A DNA stretch of 64,000 nucleotides. Origin: Dichetophora obliterata (taxonomy: Eukaryota; Arthropoda; Insecta; Diptera; Sciomyzidae). The notes beneath the pieces were generated by a model. It saw only the letters and a program-made list of their open reading frames with translations, was not told the origin of the DNA and did not search any database. A program made the translations under genes and the position numbers. The stretch covers positions 260,286,962 to 260,350,961 of the forward strand of contig OY986435.1 of NCBI GenBank assembly GCA_963920525.1. Direction: 5' to 3'. Shown piece after piece: positions 21,331 through 33,400 of the stretch (positions within the stretch are counted from its first letter, which is position 1; each line of letters begins with the position of its first letter).

Positions 21331-23410
21331 TTGCGCTTCGCTTCGTAAAATAAGTGAAAACGAGGCTGGAAATATAATTGAATATTTTCCAGCTGTCGCC
21401 AGCATTCATTGTAGCCGTATTTGCGAAACTTGCCGGAATACACTGAGAAAAGCGCGCAGTCGCAATGAGTCCAACGTGGAGCAGAATGAAGTCTCAAATT
21501 ATTTACCAACAACGCTCAGCGATGAAATTAGCGAAGAATTGAATGAACTTCCAACTTGTACCAGCCGTAATGCAAACATCGAAAGCAACGAACTCATTGA
21601 AAATATAAATGATCATATTATTCCTCAGCTACCAAACCAAATTTCGCCTCTTAAGAGAAAATATATCAAACGAGATGCATACAGAAATAGAAAATCACTG
21701 CAAATTTTGGAAAATGTAGCAGATTCACTTGGAGCTGATCCATTGTCTGATTTGTCAGCGCAACTTGAAAACGTCAAAGCCATTTACGAAGAAATTTTGC
21801 AAAACATCAAATATCAAATAGAGAACAGCTCAAATCTTTTGGAAAAGCAAAAACTTTTATCTCTCTTACTAATCAATATGAGTCACGCAGAAATTAAAGA
21901 TCGTTTTGGGGATGATATATCTCACGATTGTATCAAAAAAAGTAAAGATATCCAAAGGAATAAAACGAAGTTTGCAGATATCAATCTTTTAAAAATGAGC
22001 ACACGTAGTTTACCAACCGAAACTCTAAGCACAGTCAAGTTATTTTATGAAGATGATGAAATTAGCCGAATGATGCCAGGATCGCAAGATTCAATTACTG
22101 TTAAACAAGGAAACTTACGTGAAAAAGTTCAAAAAAGACTGATGTTATCTTCACTACGCGAATCTTACTACGAATTTAAAAAAAAAACATCCCTTGGCCA
22201 AAGTGGGTTTTACAAAATTTACAATGTTAAGGCCAAAAAATTGTATGAAACTTGGAGTTGGAAACCAGCAAAATATCTGTGTATGCACATTGCATCAGAA
22301 TATGAAATTGATGTTTGAAAAAAGTGGCTTAAAATCAGTTTGTATTGAAAGAGAATGCACATTTATCGACTACAAAGATGTTCTCAAATTCGTTGTTTGT
22401 GATGGTGACATAGAAAAAAGCGAGTGTTGCGTTTCAATGTGTGGTCACTGCTTCAAAAATTTAAATAATCTCACCACCAACCCAGAATCATTTGTCAGCG
22501 ATTTTACTAAACACATCAAAGTTCTGATTCCGCATCATTTCATAGCAAAGCGACAATCTGAATTTATCAGCAATAAAAGAGCGGCGCTGTTATCAAGAGA
22601 AATGTTAATTCAAATGGACTTTGCTGAAAATTATGCATTTCTTGTACAAGATGCCGTGCAAGGATACCATTGGAATAATGATCAGGCTACAATACATCCG
22701 TTCGTTATTTATTACAAAGGTAATTATTTTAATATTTTGGTATTAGTAAACACATCCATCCACACTCATCAAAATATTTAATATTTTTTATTGATTTGTT
22801 TTTTTCCTTTGTTTGTTTATTTTCAGATAACGATAAATTAACTCATAAAAGCTTCGCCATAATATCTGATTGCAATACCCATGATAGTATAGCAGTTCAT
22901 CTATATATTTAAAAAATGATACAGTTCGTGAAGGCCAATATAACCAACAATATTAATAAAATCATTTACGTATCAGATGGTGCAGGAGCACAATATAAAA
23001 ATAAATATAACTTCATTAATTTATGCCATCACAAATCTGATTTTGGTATTGACGCTGAATGGCACTTTTATGCTACCAGTCACGGAAAATCTGCATGTGA
23101 TGGAATCGGAGGAACATTGAAGAGAGGTGCTCGAAATTATAGTATTGCAAATAAAAATGAAATCCAGACAACGAGGCAACTCTATCACTGGGCATCAGAA
23201 ACATATAAGAATACCATACAAGTTGCTTACGCAGATGCTGACGAATACAACAACGTTAAAGAAAAGCTATTTTAGAGATATAAAGAAGCTCAAACTATAA
23301 CAGGAACTCAAGGCTTTCATTCATTCATTCCGATAAATGAAACTTTTGTACATGTGCGCAGATATTCTGACTGTGCCAAATTTGAGCAGCGCAAAATTTC
23401 TTACAAATAA
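21331..23410 (+). pseudogene. DDE-type transposase of unassigned superfamily, nearly intact
   Basis: An N-terminal cysteine cluster (KCC near 21,331, CSRICETC near 21,411) precedes the 21,476-22,188 frame, which is charged and helical. At an A run (about 22,178-22,188) the frame shifts, then reads LAKVGFTKFTMLRPK, CVCTLHQNMKLM, CCVSMCGHC and QMDFAENYAF (Asp codon 22,617-22,619). A likely intron runs GT at 22,720 to AG at 22,826. Next come FAIISDCNTHDS, SDGAGAQYKNKYNFINL (Asp 22,976-22,978) and ATSHGKSACDGIGG (Asp 23,099-23,101). In-frame TAA (about 22,911) and TAG (23,273-23,275) interrupt; similarity resumes to TAA at about 23,410. From memory the VCTLHQN...ATSHGK--CDG-GG pattern recurs in many insect repeats. 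One shift and two stops. Confidence 0.85.
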
Positions 23411-23604
23411 TTAGCTTAAAAAAAAATGTAAATAAAATAAAACACAAATTAATAAAAACATGGCAAATAATATAAACAATTGTTGATGGTTTTTTATTTG
23501 CAAACATTTAAAAAATGTTATAATTGTTGAACTATTTTGTAAATGTGTAAGAATGTGACCTGATATTTTCGCTGTTATTCGAATTATTTCGAAAACTTTC
23601 GGTA

Positions 23605-24195
23605 CGTATTACTAGAAGTGACACTGCTTAAAAAATTGGGGTTAAAACATATTCATAATTTTCCTAGGACTATGTTTATTTATTTAACCTGTAAATATAA
23701 AATATAAGGGCAATTACTAGAAGTGACACTACTTAAAAAATTATATAAAAAAAACTAAAAAAGAACCCATTTTTATTTTTTGATATGGTATAGGTGAAGG
23801 ATAAACCTTTCTAAAAAAGTAATACACTGTAAAAAAACCCTTGATCTTTTTGGATTTTTCGTTAGTTAAAATTTTCTTTTTTTTATAAATTTTTTACAGT
23901 GTAATTTTTGTGTCATAAAACGTGTCATAAAGCCTGTTAAAATATCTTTTTAATGATACCAAGATCATGGAAATCAAGTCAGCCGATTCTAAGTTATTGT
24001 AGTTTAAATGGAGCTCTTTTTGACCATTTTCGCGTTTTTTCGAAAGCTTTCCCACTGTGCCACGCCCAAAAAAACGCAAAACAGTCATTTCTAAAAATGA
24101 GAGTTTGTATTAATCAAATTTAGCTATGAACAAAATTTCATCGATATCTGAGGGGGTCGGGTTCAATGCATCTCGATTTTTACATGAAATTCATC
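23605..24195. repeat. right terminal inverted repeat of the 4.8-kb transposon
   Basis: Intact arm of about 590 bp. It contains its own smaller inverted pair ACACTGTAAAAAA / TTTTTTACAGTGTA (23,823-23,902), also present in the left arm (19,708-19,786), so a miniature element was captured before the arms diverged. Confidence 0.9.
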
Positions 24196-24804
24196 AATTA
24201 TTCTTTGAAGCTTTTGTGTTCTGTTTGGTGTTTTCATGGGTATATCATTTTAGAATGTAATTCTACTTATTAATGGCTTAAATAAGTAAATCAACTGCGA
24301 AAATAGTTGAAAATTACTAAAGCTTTCATAAGGGTTTGTTTCTATACTCCACAAAATAGAAAAAGAAATGCAAGGGCGAATTCAATCTTAGTGAGCTTTT
24401 TTTAAGGAACCGAGGCAAGCCCAAATCGCTCATACAAATTGAGTCTTTCAAATCCGCCGCTATATTTAACTTCTCGCAAAGCATTGCCGTCAGCGTTCTG
24501 TTAAAAAGTTAATCAGAATTTGTGTGATGTCTACTCAAGCAGAGACAACAGCAGCTGAAAAATATGAAAATTGTTCCACAATATAAAAAGCGAATTTTAT
24601 TTCGATAAGATTTTCCCATTCACATACAAATTTTTCATGAGTTGCCATCTTTTCATTTTTAAATACTACAATCCAGATTCAAAGGTACTGCAAGTACCTA
24701 ACTCCATAATATTATTTTCACTTTTCCAAACGAGTTGCATTAAAAAAAATTTGTACTGTACCCATTTCTTTTTTTCAAGACAAAAAAATTAATTTTAGGA
24801 TTTC

Positions 24805-25391
24805 AAATTTGGGTATAATTCAAGAATAGCGACAACTCTCGGATTATACGGATTTTACCCTCCTAAATACAAATCTGGAAAAATTTCAGGCCGCTCGCAG
24901 TTGGTTAAGGAGTAAAGGCCTCCAAAGTTGCAAAAATGGCCTACAGATCTTGCTGTTGTTTTTTTAGTGTTCCGTATTATGGGTATCAAAAGAAAGGTAA
25001 TGAGAGTCCTATTCAACGAGGTATCAATCACGAAAATCCATTCATAAGTTTTTAAGATATTCCTATCCTTATATTTACAATCTGTCTGAAAAACTAGTGG
25101 TTTCCCTTTAAGGAAGGCCCTACACTAAAAATGCTTATATCTTAAAAAGGATTTTCATGTTTGATACCTTGTTAAATAGGTGCTTTAATAACCTTTCTTA
25201 TGATACCCATAAAGTGTAGTTTTGTTGAAAAATTTTAAAAAAAGCAATATTTGTAGGCCATTTTTTTCAACTTTGGAGGCCTTTAACTTCTAAACCAATT
25301 GCGAGCGGCTTGCAATTTAAGGAGGCCAAAATCCACATAATCTGCAAAAAAAAAATTGAGTTGTCGCTATTCTTGAAATGTTCCCAAATTT
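24805..25391. mobile_element. foldback MITE, 0.59 kb
   Basis: Ends AAATTTGGG with CAAGAATAGCGACAACTC in inverted orientation, and arms alike for about 290 bp (GCCGCTCGCA, GGCCTCCAAAGTTG, ATGGGTATCA, GGTATCAA) so that the whole unit is an imperfect palindrome. No coding capacity and no evident target duplication. Confidence 0.85.
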
Positions 25392-25882
25392 ATAAATGGT
25401 ATTTAGTATATATATTAGACCGTCCCATTTTTTGACTTTTTCGAAAAGTTTTCGGGACACGTTGATTTCTGATTCTACTCTTAAAAACGTGAATTTAGGT
25501 ATATAACACTTTAATACTAACTAACGGTAAGTAGTCGCGCAAACGGCTTAAAGGCTTTTTGGCTAAAAGTTCATTTTGTCGAAAAAATAAAAAAAATTTC
25601 TTCAGTATTTTGCATATAACTATGAAACTAATGAAACAATTTTTATCAATTTATACTTATTTAAAAGCTAATAGAATTTTCCATCTTATGCTATAAGAAA
25701 CATTGCATTTTGTTCAGTACATTTTTTTTAAAAACTGCAAAGTGAAATTTTGATTAAAATTTTTTCGAAAATTTGATAATTTCAACTCACATTGCCACCG
25801 CGATACACGAGCATGTGGAAAAAAATTTTTGATTATGTAAATTTTGTATTTTGAGGAATTTTACGGCAAAAATTTTGATGTA

Positions 25883-27661
25883 CAGGTTGGTTGAAAAGTA
25901 TTGAAAGCAAAAATGAATTAATATGAATTTTTAAAGGATATTATTTTTTTACTCAATATATTCTCCCTCAACTTCAATACAATTATTCCACTTATTTCCT
26001 CCAATAATTTTAAACCATCTCTGAAATGGTTTTCCGGGAGCTCTGCGAAATAGCGTGGCAGGGCAACAGCTTCTTAATTTGACGAAAAACGCTTACCACG
26101 AAGGAATTGTTTCAAGGAATTGTAGTAATCGCTGGGAGCCAAATCAGATGAATACGGTGGGTGTTGAAGCAAGCTGTACTTTAATTCGTTTTATTTAGCT
26201 ACCGTCAAAACACTTGTGTGAACACGTGCATTGTTTTGATGAAAAATGATTTTTTTCTTCAGTAAAGCTGGTCTTTTCTCAAGAATTTTTTCATTCAGCT
26301 AATTCAAAAGGCTACAATAATATTCGGAGTTAATTGTTTTGCCTTTTTCGAGATAATCGATCAACAAAATCCCTTTTGCATCCCAAAAAACTGATGCCAT
26401 AACCTTTTTTGCTGATCTTTCTGACTTCACCTGTTTTGGAGCTGAAAAACCAGCTTTTGTCCACAGCAAACGTTCTTTTTTCAGTTTAGGATCATGGTAG
26501 TAGATACAAGTCTCATTAATAGTTATAAAACGAAGCACAAAATCTGTTTTATTCTGCTTAAAACGATCCAAGTTATCCTGACAAATTTGTTTTCGATTCA
26601 GTTTTTGTTGAATTGTTAACGAATGCGGCACTTACTTCCCGAAGCGCTTTTTCATATGCAATTCTTCGTGTAAAATATGGAGTACTCATTCCACTGAGAT
26701 GCCAATGGTATCAGCGATTTCACGCTTACTCAAACTTGGATTTTCACAAACAATTGCATACACTTTCTCAATGATTTTTGGTGTTGTTGCACTTTTTGGA
26801 CGTCCACTACGTGGTTCATTTTCAACGCTTGTACGACCACGTTTAAACTTTAAAACCCATCGATGCACAGTTGGAAATGAAGGAGCAAATTACTTAACAC
26901 TTTCACAAATTTTGTATGAATTTCCGTGCCTGATAAACCTTCCAAAACAAAGAATTTTATCACTGCACGATATTCGGTTTTTTCCTTCAGTTTAGTAAAA
27001 AAATATTCTAACATGTAAACTTCAAATGACTACACTTTAAAAAAAAAATGTAAATATACTATAATTACTATAGTAGTTTTTTGTATAAACTCTAACTGAT
27101 GTGTAATTTTACTATAAATCTTATATTGATCTTTGAATATTTACTATTAAATTCTTAGCAAAATTAAGCAATAAATGTTCAATTTTGTTGCAATATCAAC
27201 TGCAATGCTTTTCATTCCTACATAAATTGAACTAATGAAACAGATGTTGAATATTCAACATATACAATATTTTTAACAGATGTTCAGTCAACTCTGTTTG
27301 TCAACGTGTACGGATATCATTATGTAAGAGTTATATGGTTTTTAATTGAAAAAGTGTAGTAATAACTCGATTTTTATTAAAAATTTTATTATGTTGTAGT
27401 ACCTTGTGTTGTACAACACAACACAATAGGTAAATGTGAGCAATATGTTAGTAATTCAATAAAAATCTAGAAAAAATATCTCTTTTTGATCTTATCTCTG
27501 ATCTATTCAAATATCTCTGATCTATTCAAGGAATGAATAGAGAGATTGAAATTAATTTTTTTTTTGTGTTAAAATGAGAGATAAAATAATAAAATGCCGT
27601 ATTAATTTTAAGTCTTCTACTGGTTTATAGGTGTCGCTTTCAAAACTTTTCTACCAACCTG
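25883..27661 (-). mobile_element. mariner-family element with extra inserted sequence
   Basis: Ends CAGGTTGGTTGAAAAGTATT (left) and CAGGTTGGTAGAAAAGTTTT (right, other strand) flanked by TA at 25,881-25,882 and 27,662-27,663. Length 1.78 kb exceeds the usual 1.3 kb because about 0.5 kb of unrelated A+T-rich sequence lies between the transposase start (about 27,014) and the right end; words ACTACACTTT and AAAGTGTAGT near 27,026 and 27,355 hint at a nested miniature element. Confidence 0.93.
25930..27014 (-). pseudogene. mariner transposase, multiply broken
   Basis: Read on the minus strand: MLEYFFTKLKEKTEYRAVIK start, then after a frameshift VHRWVLKFKRGRTS and NEPRSGRPKSAT (helix-turn-helix part), SLSKREIADTIGISVE, a stop, then PHSLTIQQKLNRKQ, FITINETCIYYHDPK, and the end HPPYSSDLAPSDYY. 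The first catalytic Asp of mariner (T-DE-W) is Asn here (TINETC), and the second (Q-DNA--H) is also Asn (HQNNARVHTS). At least four stops or shifts. The family's third acidic residue in LAPSDY is retained. Inactive. Confidence 0.93.
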
Positions 27662-28307
27662 TAGATTTGCGATGATCACCAACGAAAAACCAAACCAATA
27701 ACAAACAAAAGTTCAAAGGAGCTTGAAAACACAAAGCATTACCAACGGTTGAAAGTTCAGCACTAAAAGTACCCAAGAAGTAAGCAAGAAAAACGAAAAC
27801 TATGTAAACAAACGAAGTAGAATACACAAGTGCATAAAACTGAAAAGCACCACAAAACGAAAAAACACGCAACAACGGCTAAAACTTCAGCACAAAAAAA
27901 TATCCAACAAATAAAACAAAATCTGCGAAAATATTGCTAACAGGCAAAATAGATAAACAAGTGCCGAAACCCATTTAAAAATACAATAAATAATAAAACT
28001 AAACAAAAAAATTGAAACTATGTGATCAAACAAGAATACAGCGCCGAAGAGCATTTTCAAAATGCTCTACAACAACAAAGCATAAAAACAAAATTATTTT
28101 GCTGTGTGAGCAAGCGAGATGGAGATATAAGCGCTGAAAAGCATTTGAAAAGAAGCTTTATGCTAGCTGTATGCTGGCACTATGAACACTTTGAGCTTTT
28201 TTCATATGATTATACACAAAGCGTTTTTCAGCTAAACCTCTCGGCTTAGCTTAAAGCGTTTACTATGAACGCGGCCTTAGGCGCTGGGCATGGATGTTCT
28301 AGATTAA
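27662..28307. repeat. degenerate CAACGG/TTCAGCAC repeats, no gene
   Basis: A rich run in which CAACGGTTGAAAGTTCAGCAC (in two parts) recurs diverged at about 27,745 and 27,875, with GAAAAACGAAAA words. From 28,040 it reads into a segment with GAAGAGCATTTTCAAAATGC and GAAAAGCATTTGAAAAG. No coding frame is recognised. Confidence 0.4.
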
Positions 28308-28493
28308 GGCCCGGTTTCATAATCAATATTTAAGTTGTACTTAAGTTTTACCAATTAGTTTTTGCTGATTAGCTTAATTATTTCGCAAAATATAATCAGT
28401 TGTTGAATGTCGATGACTTAAGTAGAACTTAAGTCACGCATTTTCAGAGCTTATACTTAAGTACAACTTAAGTATTGATTGTGAAACCGGGCC
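28308..28493. mobile_element. 186-bp Harbinger-like MITE with TAA duplication
   Basis: Inverted ends GGCCCGGTTTCATAATCAAT versus GGCCCGGTTTCACAATCAAT, continuing through TTAAGTTGTACTTAAG on both arms. Flanked by TAA at 28,305-28,307 and 28,494-28,496, the TWA target typical of PIF/Harbinger. No coding capacity. Confidence 0.93.
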
Positions 28494-28496
28494 TAA

Positions 28497-29580
28497 GACT
28501 TACTCTTGTCCTTAGTAAGCTGATTCAGCACCTCGCCGATAATCTATTTAAATTTTTAAACTCAGTTTTTTCCACATTCATTTTTAAGACAGCCGAGAGG
28601 AATTTTCCCTCTAATGCCATCATGTGCAAAAAAATGGGGTGTTGAACGAAAGGAAATGCTTCTGCTGCTATGGAATGTTTCCTGCTTAAATCTGGGAATG
28701 TTTCCATTTCCTAGAGGGTTGGTATAAGCTCGATCCGAGTTTTAGTGCCTAACACTCTCTTTTGAAAATGATCCAAGTACTATATAAGTGAAGAAATGAC
28801 AGAGTTCTAACTTTTTTTTAACCGAGAATCAGTTTGAAACTGAGTTCTAAGCAGAACTCGGACTAGCTCGATTTGATACTCAGTGGAGATATCGGCCTTA
28901 AGTGTCGCTAATATTTTTATAATAATTTAACAAAAAACTGATTTTCAAAGAATAATAGAAGTTCAATTACCATCTATTAATCTATAAAACTTTACTTATA
29001 AGAGCTTATAAAGTCATAAAGCGCGCTTATAGAAGTAACATAATTTACAACACATAACAGTAACAGATAACTTGCTTCTGCAAAGCTTGCCAAAAGCATA
29101 AGAGCTTGTGCGTTGGCTGGGGTAGTTGGGCAAACATTTTAACAACTCATTAAAAACAATCACTGGTTATAAAAACTTTAATTATATGAATTGTAGTAAG
29201 TAAAGCTAAATGAGTTTGAAAGAATAGAAAGAAATGCTATTAACAGCGCTGAGACAAATAGAAAAAATAAAAAAATCTGGGCTCAACACTGTTATACAAT
29301 GCCTTTTATATTAAATGCATTCGCAGATAAGCCACTTAAAGTACGGAGTCTTGATTGCCAACCTCATTTCTGCCGCCGCCCACACTTCAAATTAAGCAGT
29401 GATGCGATAATAAAGTCAACAAATGACTATTATGTGTTTCATTAAAACACATGTTGGCATATTAAATGCTGCTTAAAAACAAAATAAGACTGAAAAACAT
29501 TTAGTCAACCGTCAATTTAACAACTAACGGTATTTTAACAAGTTCGATTAGCATGCCGGAACGAATGGCTTTAAACTCAC
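28497..29580. other. no recognisable gene
   Basis: LMLN intron. 28,720-28,906 holds a loose repeat with GCTCGATCCGAGTTTTAG and an inverted relative GAACTCGGACTAGCTCGAT, probably a decayed miniature element. The remainder is featureless. Confidence 0.45.
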
Positions 29581-29693
29581 CTGAACATGGATTCATCGTA
29601 AAATAGTAAAATTCGAAGTGGTTGATCTACATTGCGTTTATGTATGCCGCTGTGGATTGGCTCTATGCTTTCAATGTTGACGCCATGAACCAC
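29581..29693 (-). CDS. Lmln: LMLN/invadolysin exon upstream of the giant intron
   Basis: After acceptor TTTCAG (29,694-29,699) it codes VVHGVNIESIEPIHSGIHKR, then NVDQPLRILLFYDESMF plus two bases, and ends at the strong donor CAG|GTGAGT. HGV, QPLRI and YDES are conserved ahead of the LD--KFNLIN stretch in this family, which is exactly what the microexon at 3,250-3,280 supplies in phase. It starts in phase 0, so at least one more upstream exon (with signal peptide) is expected at higher coordinates; I did not find it in the window. Confidence 0.93.
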
Positions 29694-30467
29694 CTGAAAG
29701 ATAAATTAAAAGTAGTATATATTTTAAATACTTGAAACTCTGCGAAAAACATAGTAAAAAACAATAAAAATATGTCTTAAATGTGGAAACTTATAATAAC
29801 TAGTTTATTTAATTAAACGACCTTGTGAGGGGCCGGTGCAGTAAGATTTGTTGTGCAGTTAAAGACTGGTTAAAGTTGTCTAGTCCCAAGGCTAAAGCAA
29901 CAATTTTAATTTGCTATGCAGACTTCTTTACTGCACGTGTGCTTGTATTTAATGAAAAATGACAAGACATTTATCAACATTTGAAAAAAATAATGCTTTT
30001 AGCTATGACGTGACTTTGACCATTGTCACTGGCTTAGATTCTGTAGCATTCCGTACTGAGCCAAGATAAAAACGTCCTAACACTTGTGTAAATACAAATA
30101 CGTGTAAATAATCCATACAACAGTTGAACAACGGTAGAAGGAAGGAAGTCTGCACTAAGAAAAAAAATTTCTTTCTATCAACCAAGATTTGGTTATAGTT
30201 GAAACTAGTAAAGAATTATGTTCGGCTGGGTCGAAGTAAAAATGCCACTACAGTATATTCTAAGTAAAAAATTTTAAAAGTTTGATGACGTCACTTCGTA
30301 TAGAGGATGGGCGTTCATCCAATTTTGCCGAAACTCAAATGCATAACACGTTTAAGAAATAAGGTCTGTTTCCGTACTCGACTCAAGTAACTTGAAGTTG
30401 CTTGACAGCGTTTCTTTACACATTTTTCAAGCTCGAGCAAAATTTCACTCTCTATTTTATTATAGTT
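29694..30467. other. no recognisable gene; host of the RTE insertion
   Basis: A+T-rich. At 30,362-30,385 lies TCTGTTTCCGTACTCGA, repeated inverted at 33,657-33,676, so the RTE element landed within an older inverted-repeat unit. Confidence 0.5.
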
Positions 30468-30478
30468 ACTCGAACTTT

Positions 30479-33400
30479 GCGGGAATCTGGGAATCTGGGG
30501 GCGATGTAACAATGTAACATGTCTGACTGTCCCAACCTGGCGAGGCCAGCATAGTCTTTGTGAAATCGCCTCAAGTCGACTCAAACCTCCACGTGGTGTT
30601 TCCTGGGCAACGTCAAAACTGACAACCGTTAGTTTGGCGGCTAATCTGACCGGCGGGCCTCCCTAGGCTTAAAATAGGTTGTGCGTCGGATTTGAAGCCC
30701 ACCCGTAAAAACCAATTTCAATGAAAAAATATAAGAAAAGAAGAAAAATGATCCCCAAATCTGATGACGACTACCGCAAACGAAAAACTGATAATGATTT
30801 ACGGATATGCACCTGGAATGTCCGAACCCTTAATTGGGAAGGTGCCTCTATCCAACTGACTGATGTCTTGGAAAGATACAAAGCTGATATCACTGCTATC
30901 CAAGAAATGCGATGGAAGGGACAGGGTTGCATTTGGCATGCATCTTGTGATATCTACTACAGCGGCCATACGGAGAAGCACGAGTTTGGATGCGGATTTG
31001 TAGTTGGCAAGAGACTACGGTCCCACGTCCTGCGATTCACACCTGTGAACGAACGACTTGCCATAATCCGCATCAAGGTTCGATTTTTCAATATAAGCCT
31101 AATATGTGCGCAAGCTCCGACAGAAGACAAAGACGATGAGATCAAGGAAATTTTCTACGAGCGCCTTGAAACTTACGAGCGCTGCCCCAGTCACGACGTA
31201 AAAATCGTGCTTGGTGACTTCAACGCTAAGGTGGGCAAGAAAAATATTTTTGGTCCAACAGTCGGAAAGTTCAGCCTCCACGACAACACCTCCGATAACG
31301 GAATGAGGCTGATTGACTTTGCCGCAGCACGAAACATGGTCGTAAGTAGCACTAGATTCAAGCATCTCAATATTCATAAAGCCACCTGGATGTCCCCTGA
31401 TCAAAAAACCAAGAATCAAATTGATCACGTTTTGATCGACGGAAGGCACTCTTCCAGTGCATTGGATGTACGCACGATCCGTGGTGCAAACATTGACTCG
31501 GATCACTATTTTGTTGCAGCCAAGATCCGTATACGTCTGTGCGCAGCTAAGAATACACGCAACCCTACACAGAAAGCTAGACGTCGCAAGCTGCAATCGA
31601 AACAGACAGCCAATGCTTTCGCCACTCGACTCTCATTCCTGCTTCAAAGCACTCCTCCAATCGATGATATATGCGCGCAGTGAACACACATTTCCAACTC
31701 CATGCATGCGGCTGCTGAAGAGGTGATTGGCTACCAACGCCCTCGCCGAAACCAGTGGTACGACCAGGAGTGCCGCGACGCCACTGCAGAGAAAGACGCC
31801 GCCTACAAAGCCACCCTGCAGTCGGTTGTAATGCGCGCTGCTAAGGAGCGATACAAAGAAAAGAGGAGGGAAGAGAGATATATTTTCAGGCGGAAAAAAA
31901 GAGGCAGAAAAGCGCGAGCAGGAGAAGATTGAGATGTATGGTGACAGGAATGAGGCCCGAAAATTTTTCGAAAAAATAAGACGCCTTGCCGATGGTTTTA
32001 AAACCGGGGCCTCTTCCTGCAAGGATGAAAACGGGAATTTAGTGACAGATGTCCAGAGTACACTGACGTTATGGAGGGAACACTTCTCTAAGCTTCTAAA
32101 TGGCGACGCTGACAACAATCCCGCCAATAGAGATGATATTCCGGAAACCCCAATTTGGATGACAGCGTTGAGGTTCCGCTGCCCGACTATGATGAAGTTC
32201 TGACAGCTAAAGCTCGGCTTAAAAATAACAAAGCCGCGGGAGCTGATGGCTTACCTGCTGAGCTGTTTAAGAACGGAGGCGAAGCTCTACTTAAATGCAT
32301 CCCACTATCTGTGCCAATTATCGTGGGATAAGCCTTCTTAATATCGCATATAAGGTCCTGTCGAGCGTTTTATGTGAAAGATGTTGAAGCCCATTGTAAA
32401 CGAACTGATCGGACCTTATCAGTGTGGCTTCGGACCTGGAAAGTCCACCATCGACCAGATTTTCATGCTACGACAAATCTTGGAGAAGACTCAAGAAAAA
32501 CAAGTCGACACCCACCATCTTTTTGTCGACTACAAAGCCGCCTTCGACAGCCCAATAAGGAAGCACCTGTACTCCACCATGTCTGAATTTGGTATTCCTA
32601 AAACACTAATACGACTTTGCAGGATGACACTGAGCAACACCAGCAGCGCAGTTAAAATCGGGAAGGACCTCTCCCCACCATTTAATACCAAACGAGGTTT
32701 CAGACAAGGTGATTCCTGGTCGTGCGACTTTTTCAACCTAATGATGGAAAAGATCATCCGAGCTGCTGATCTGAGACGTAGTGGCACAATATTCTACAAG
32801 AGTGTTATGCTGCTTGCGTATGCTGATGACATCGATATCATTGGCCATAATACGCTCGAAGTCAGTGCAGCATTTTCCAGATTAGAAAAAGAGTCAAGTC
32901 GAATGGGTCTGTCAGTGAATGCAGATAAGACGAAATACTTGGTGTCAACAAACAAACAGTCCCAGCGTCTTGGAACCCACGTTACCGTTGACAATACCTC
33001 ATTCGAGTTTGTAAAGAACTTCGTTTATCTGGGATCCAGCATTAATTCAACCAACGACATCAGCATTGAGATCAAGCGAAGAATAACTCTTGCCAACAGG
33101 TGTTACTTTGGGCTCAGTAGGCAATTGAGAAGCAGAGCCCTTTCTCGACGAACGAAAATCACGCTCTATAAATCGCTCATCATGCCCGTCCTACTTTATG
33201 CATCACAAACCTGGACGCTGAGCAGTTTAGATGAAAAGACTTTAGGAGCATTCGAGAGAAAGATTCTTCGCAAGATCTACGGACCAATCTGCATCAATGG
33301 CGAGTACCGAATACGGTGGAATGATGAACTGTATGAGCTATACGCTGACATTGACATAGTCAAGCGCATTAAAATCGAGCGGCTTCGCTGGCTTGGTCAT

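Larger units (their letters stand above)
19399..24195 (+). mobile_element. 4.8-kb DNA transposon with about 590-bp inverted repeats
   Basis: Left arm 19,399-19,930 (continuing at 21,098-21,139 after a nested insertion) and right arm about 23,605-24,195 are close reverse complements; shared words include GGGCGTGGCA, CACAGTGGGAAAG, AAATGGAGCTC, TTTTTTACAGTGTA, CTAGTAATTGCCC. The element carries one transposase gene (about 21,331-23,410, plus strand) placed between the arms. The outermost shared string is GATGAATTTCAT; because it is nearly self-complementary the exact ends and the target duplication cannot be fixed by eye. Arm similarity is high, arguing for fairly recent activity. Superfamily not assigned. 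Confidence 0.92.
3281..29580 (-). other. 26.3-kb LMLN intron loaded with transposable elements
   Basis: Inferred from exact phase match (phase 2), splice signals at both ends (donor CAG|GTGAGT at 29,581/29,580, acceptor TTGCAG at 3,281-3,286) and protein continuity. Elements of most classes found in the window lie inside it in both orientations. The remaining introns of the gene seen here are 55-87 bp, or 385 bp where a MITE sits, so the size comes from insertions. Stretches not listed separately hold A+T-rich sequence without recognisable genes. Confidence 0.85.
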
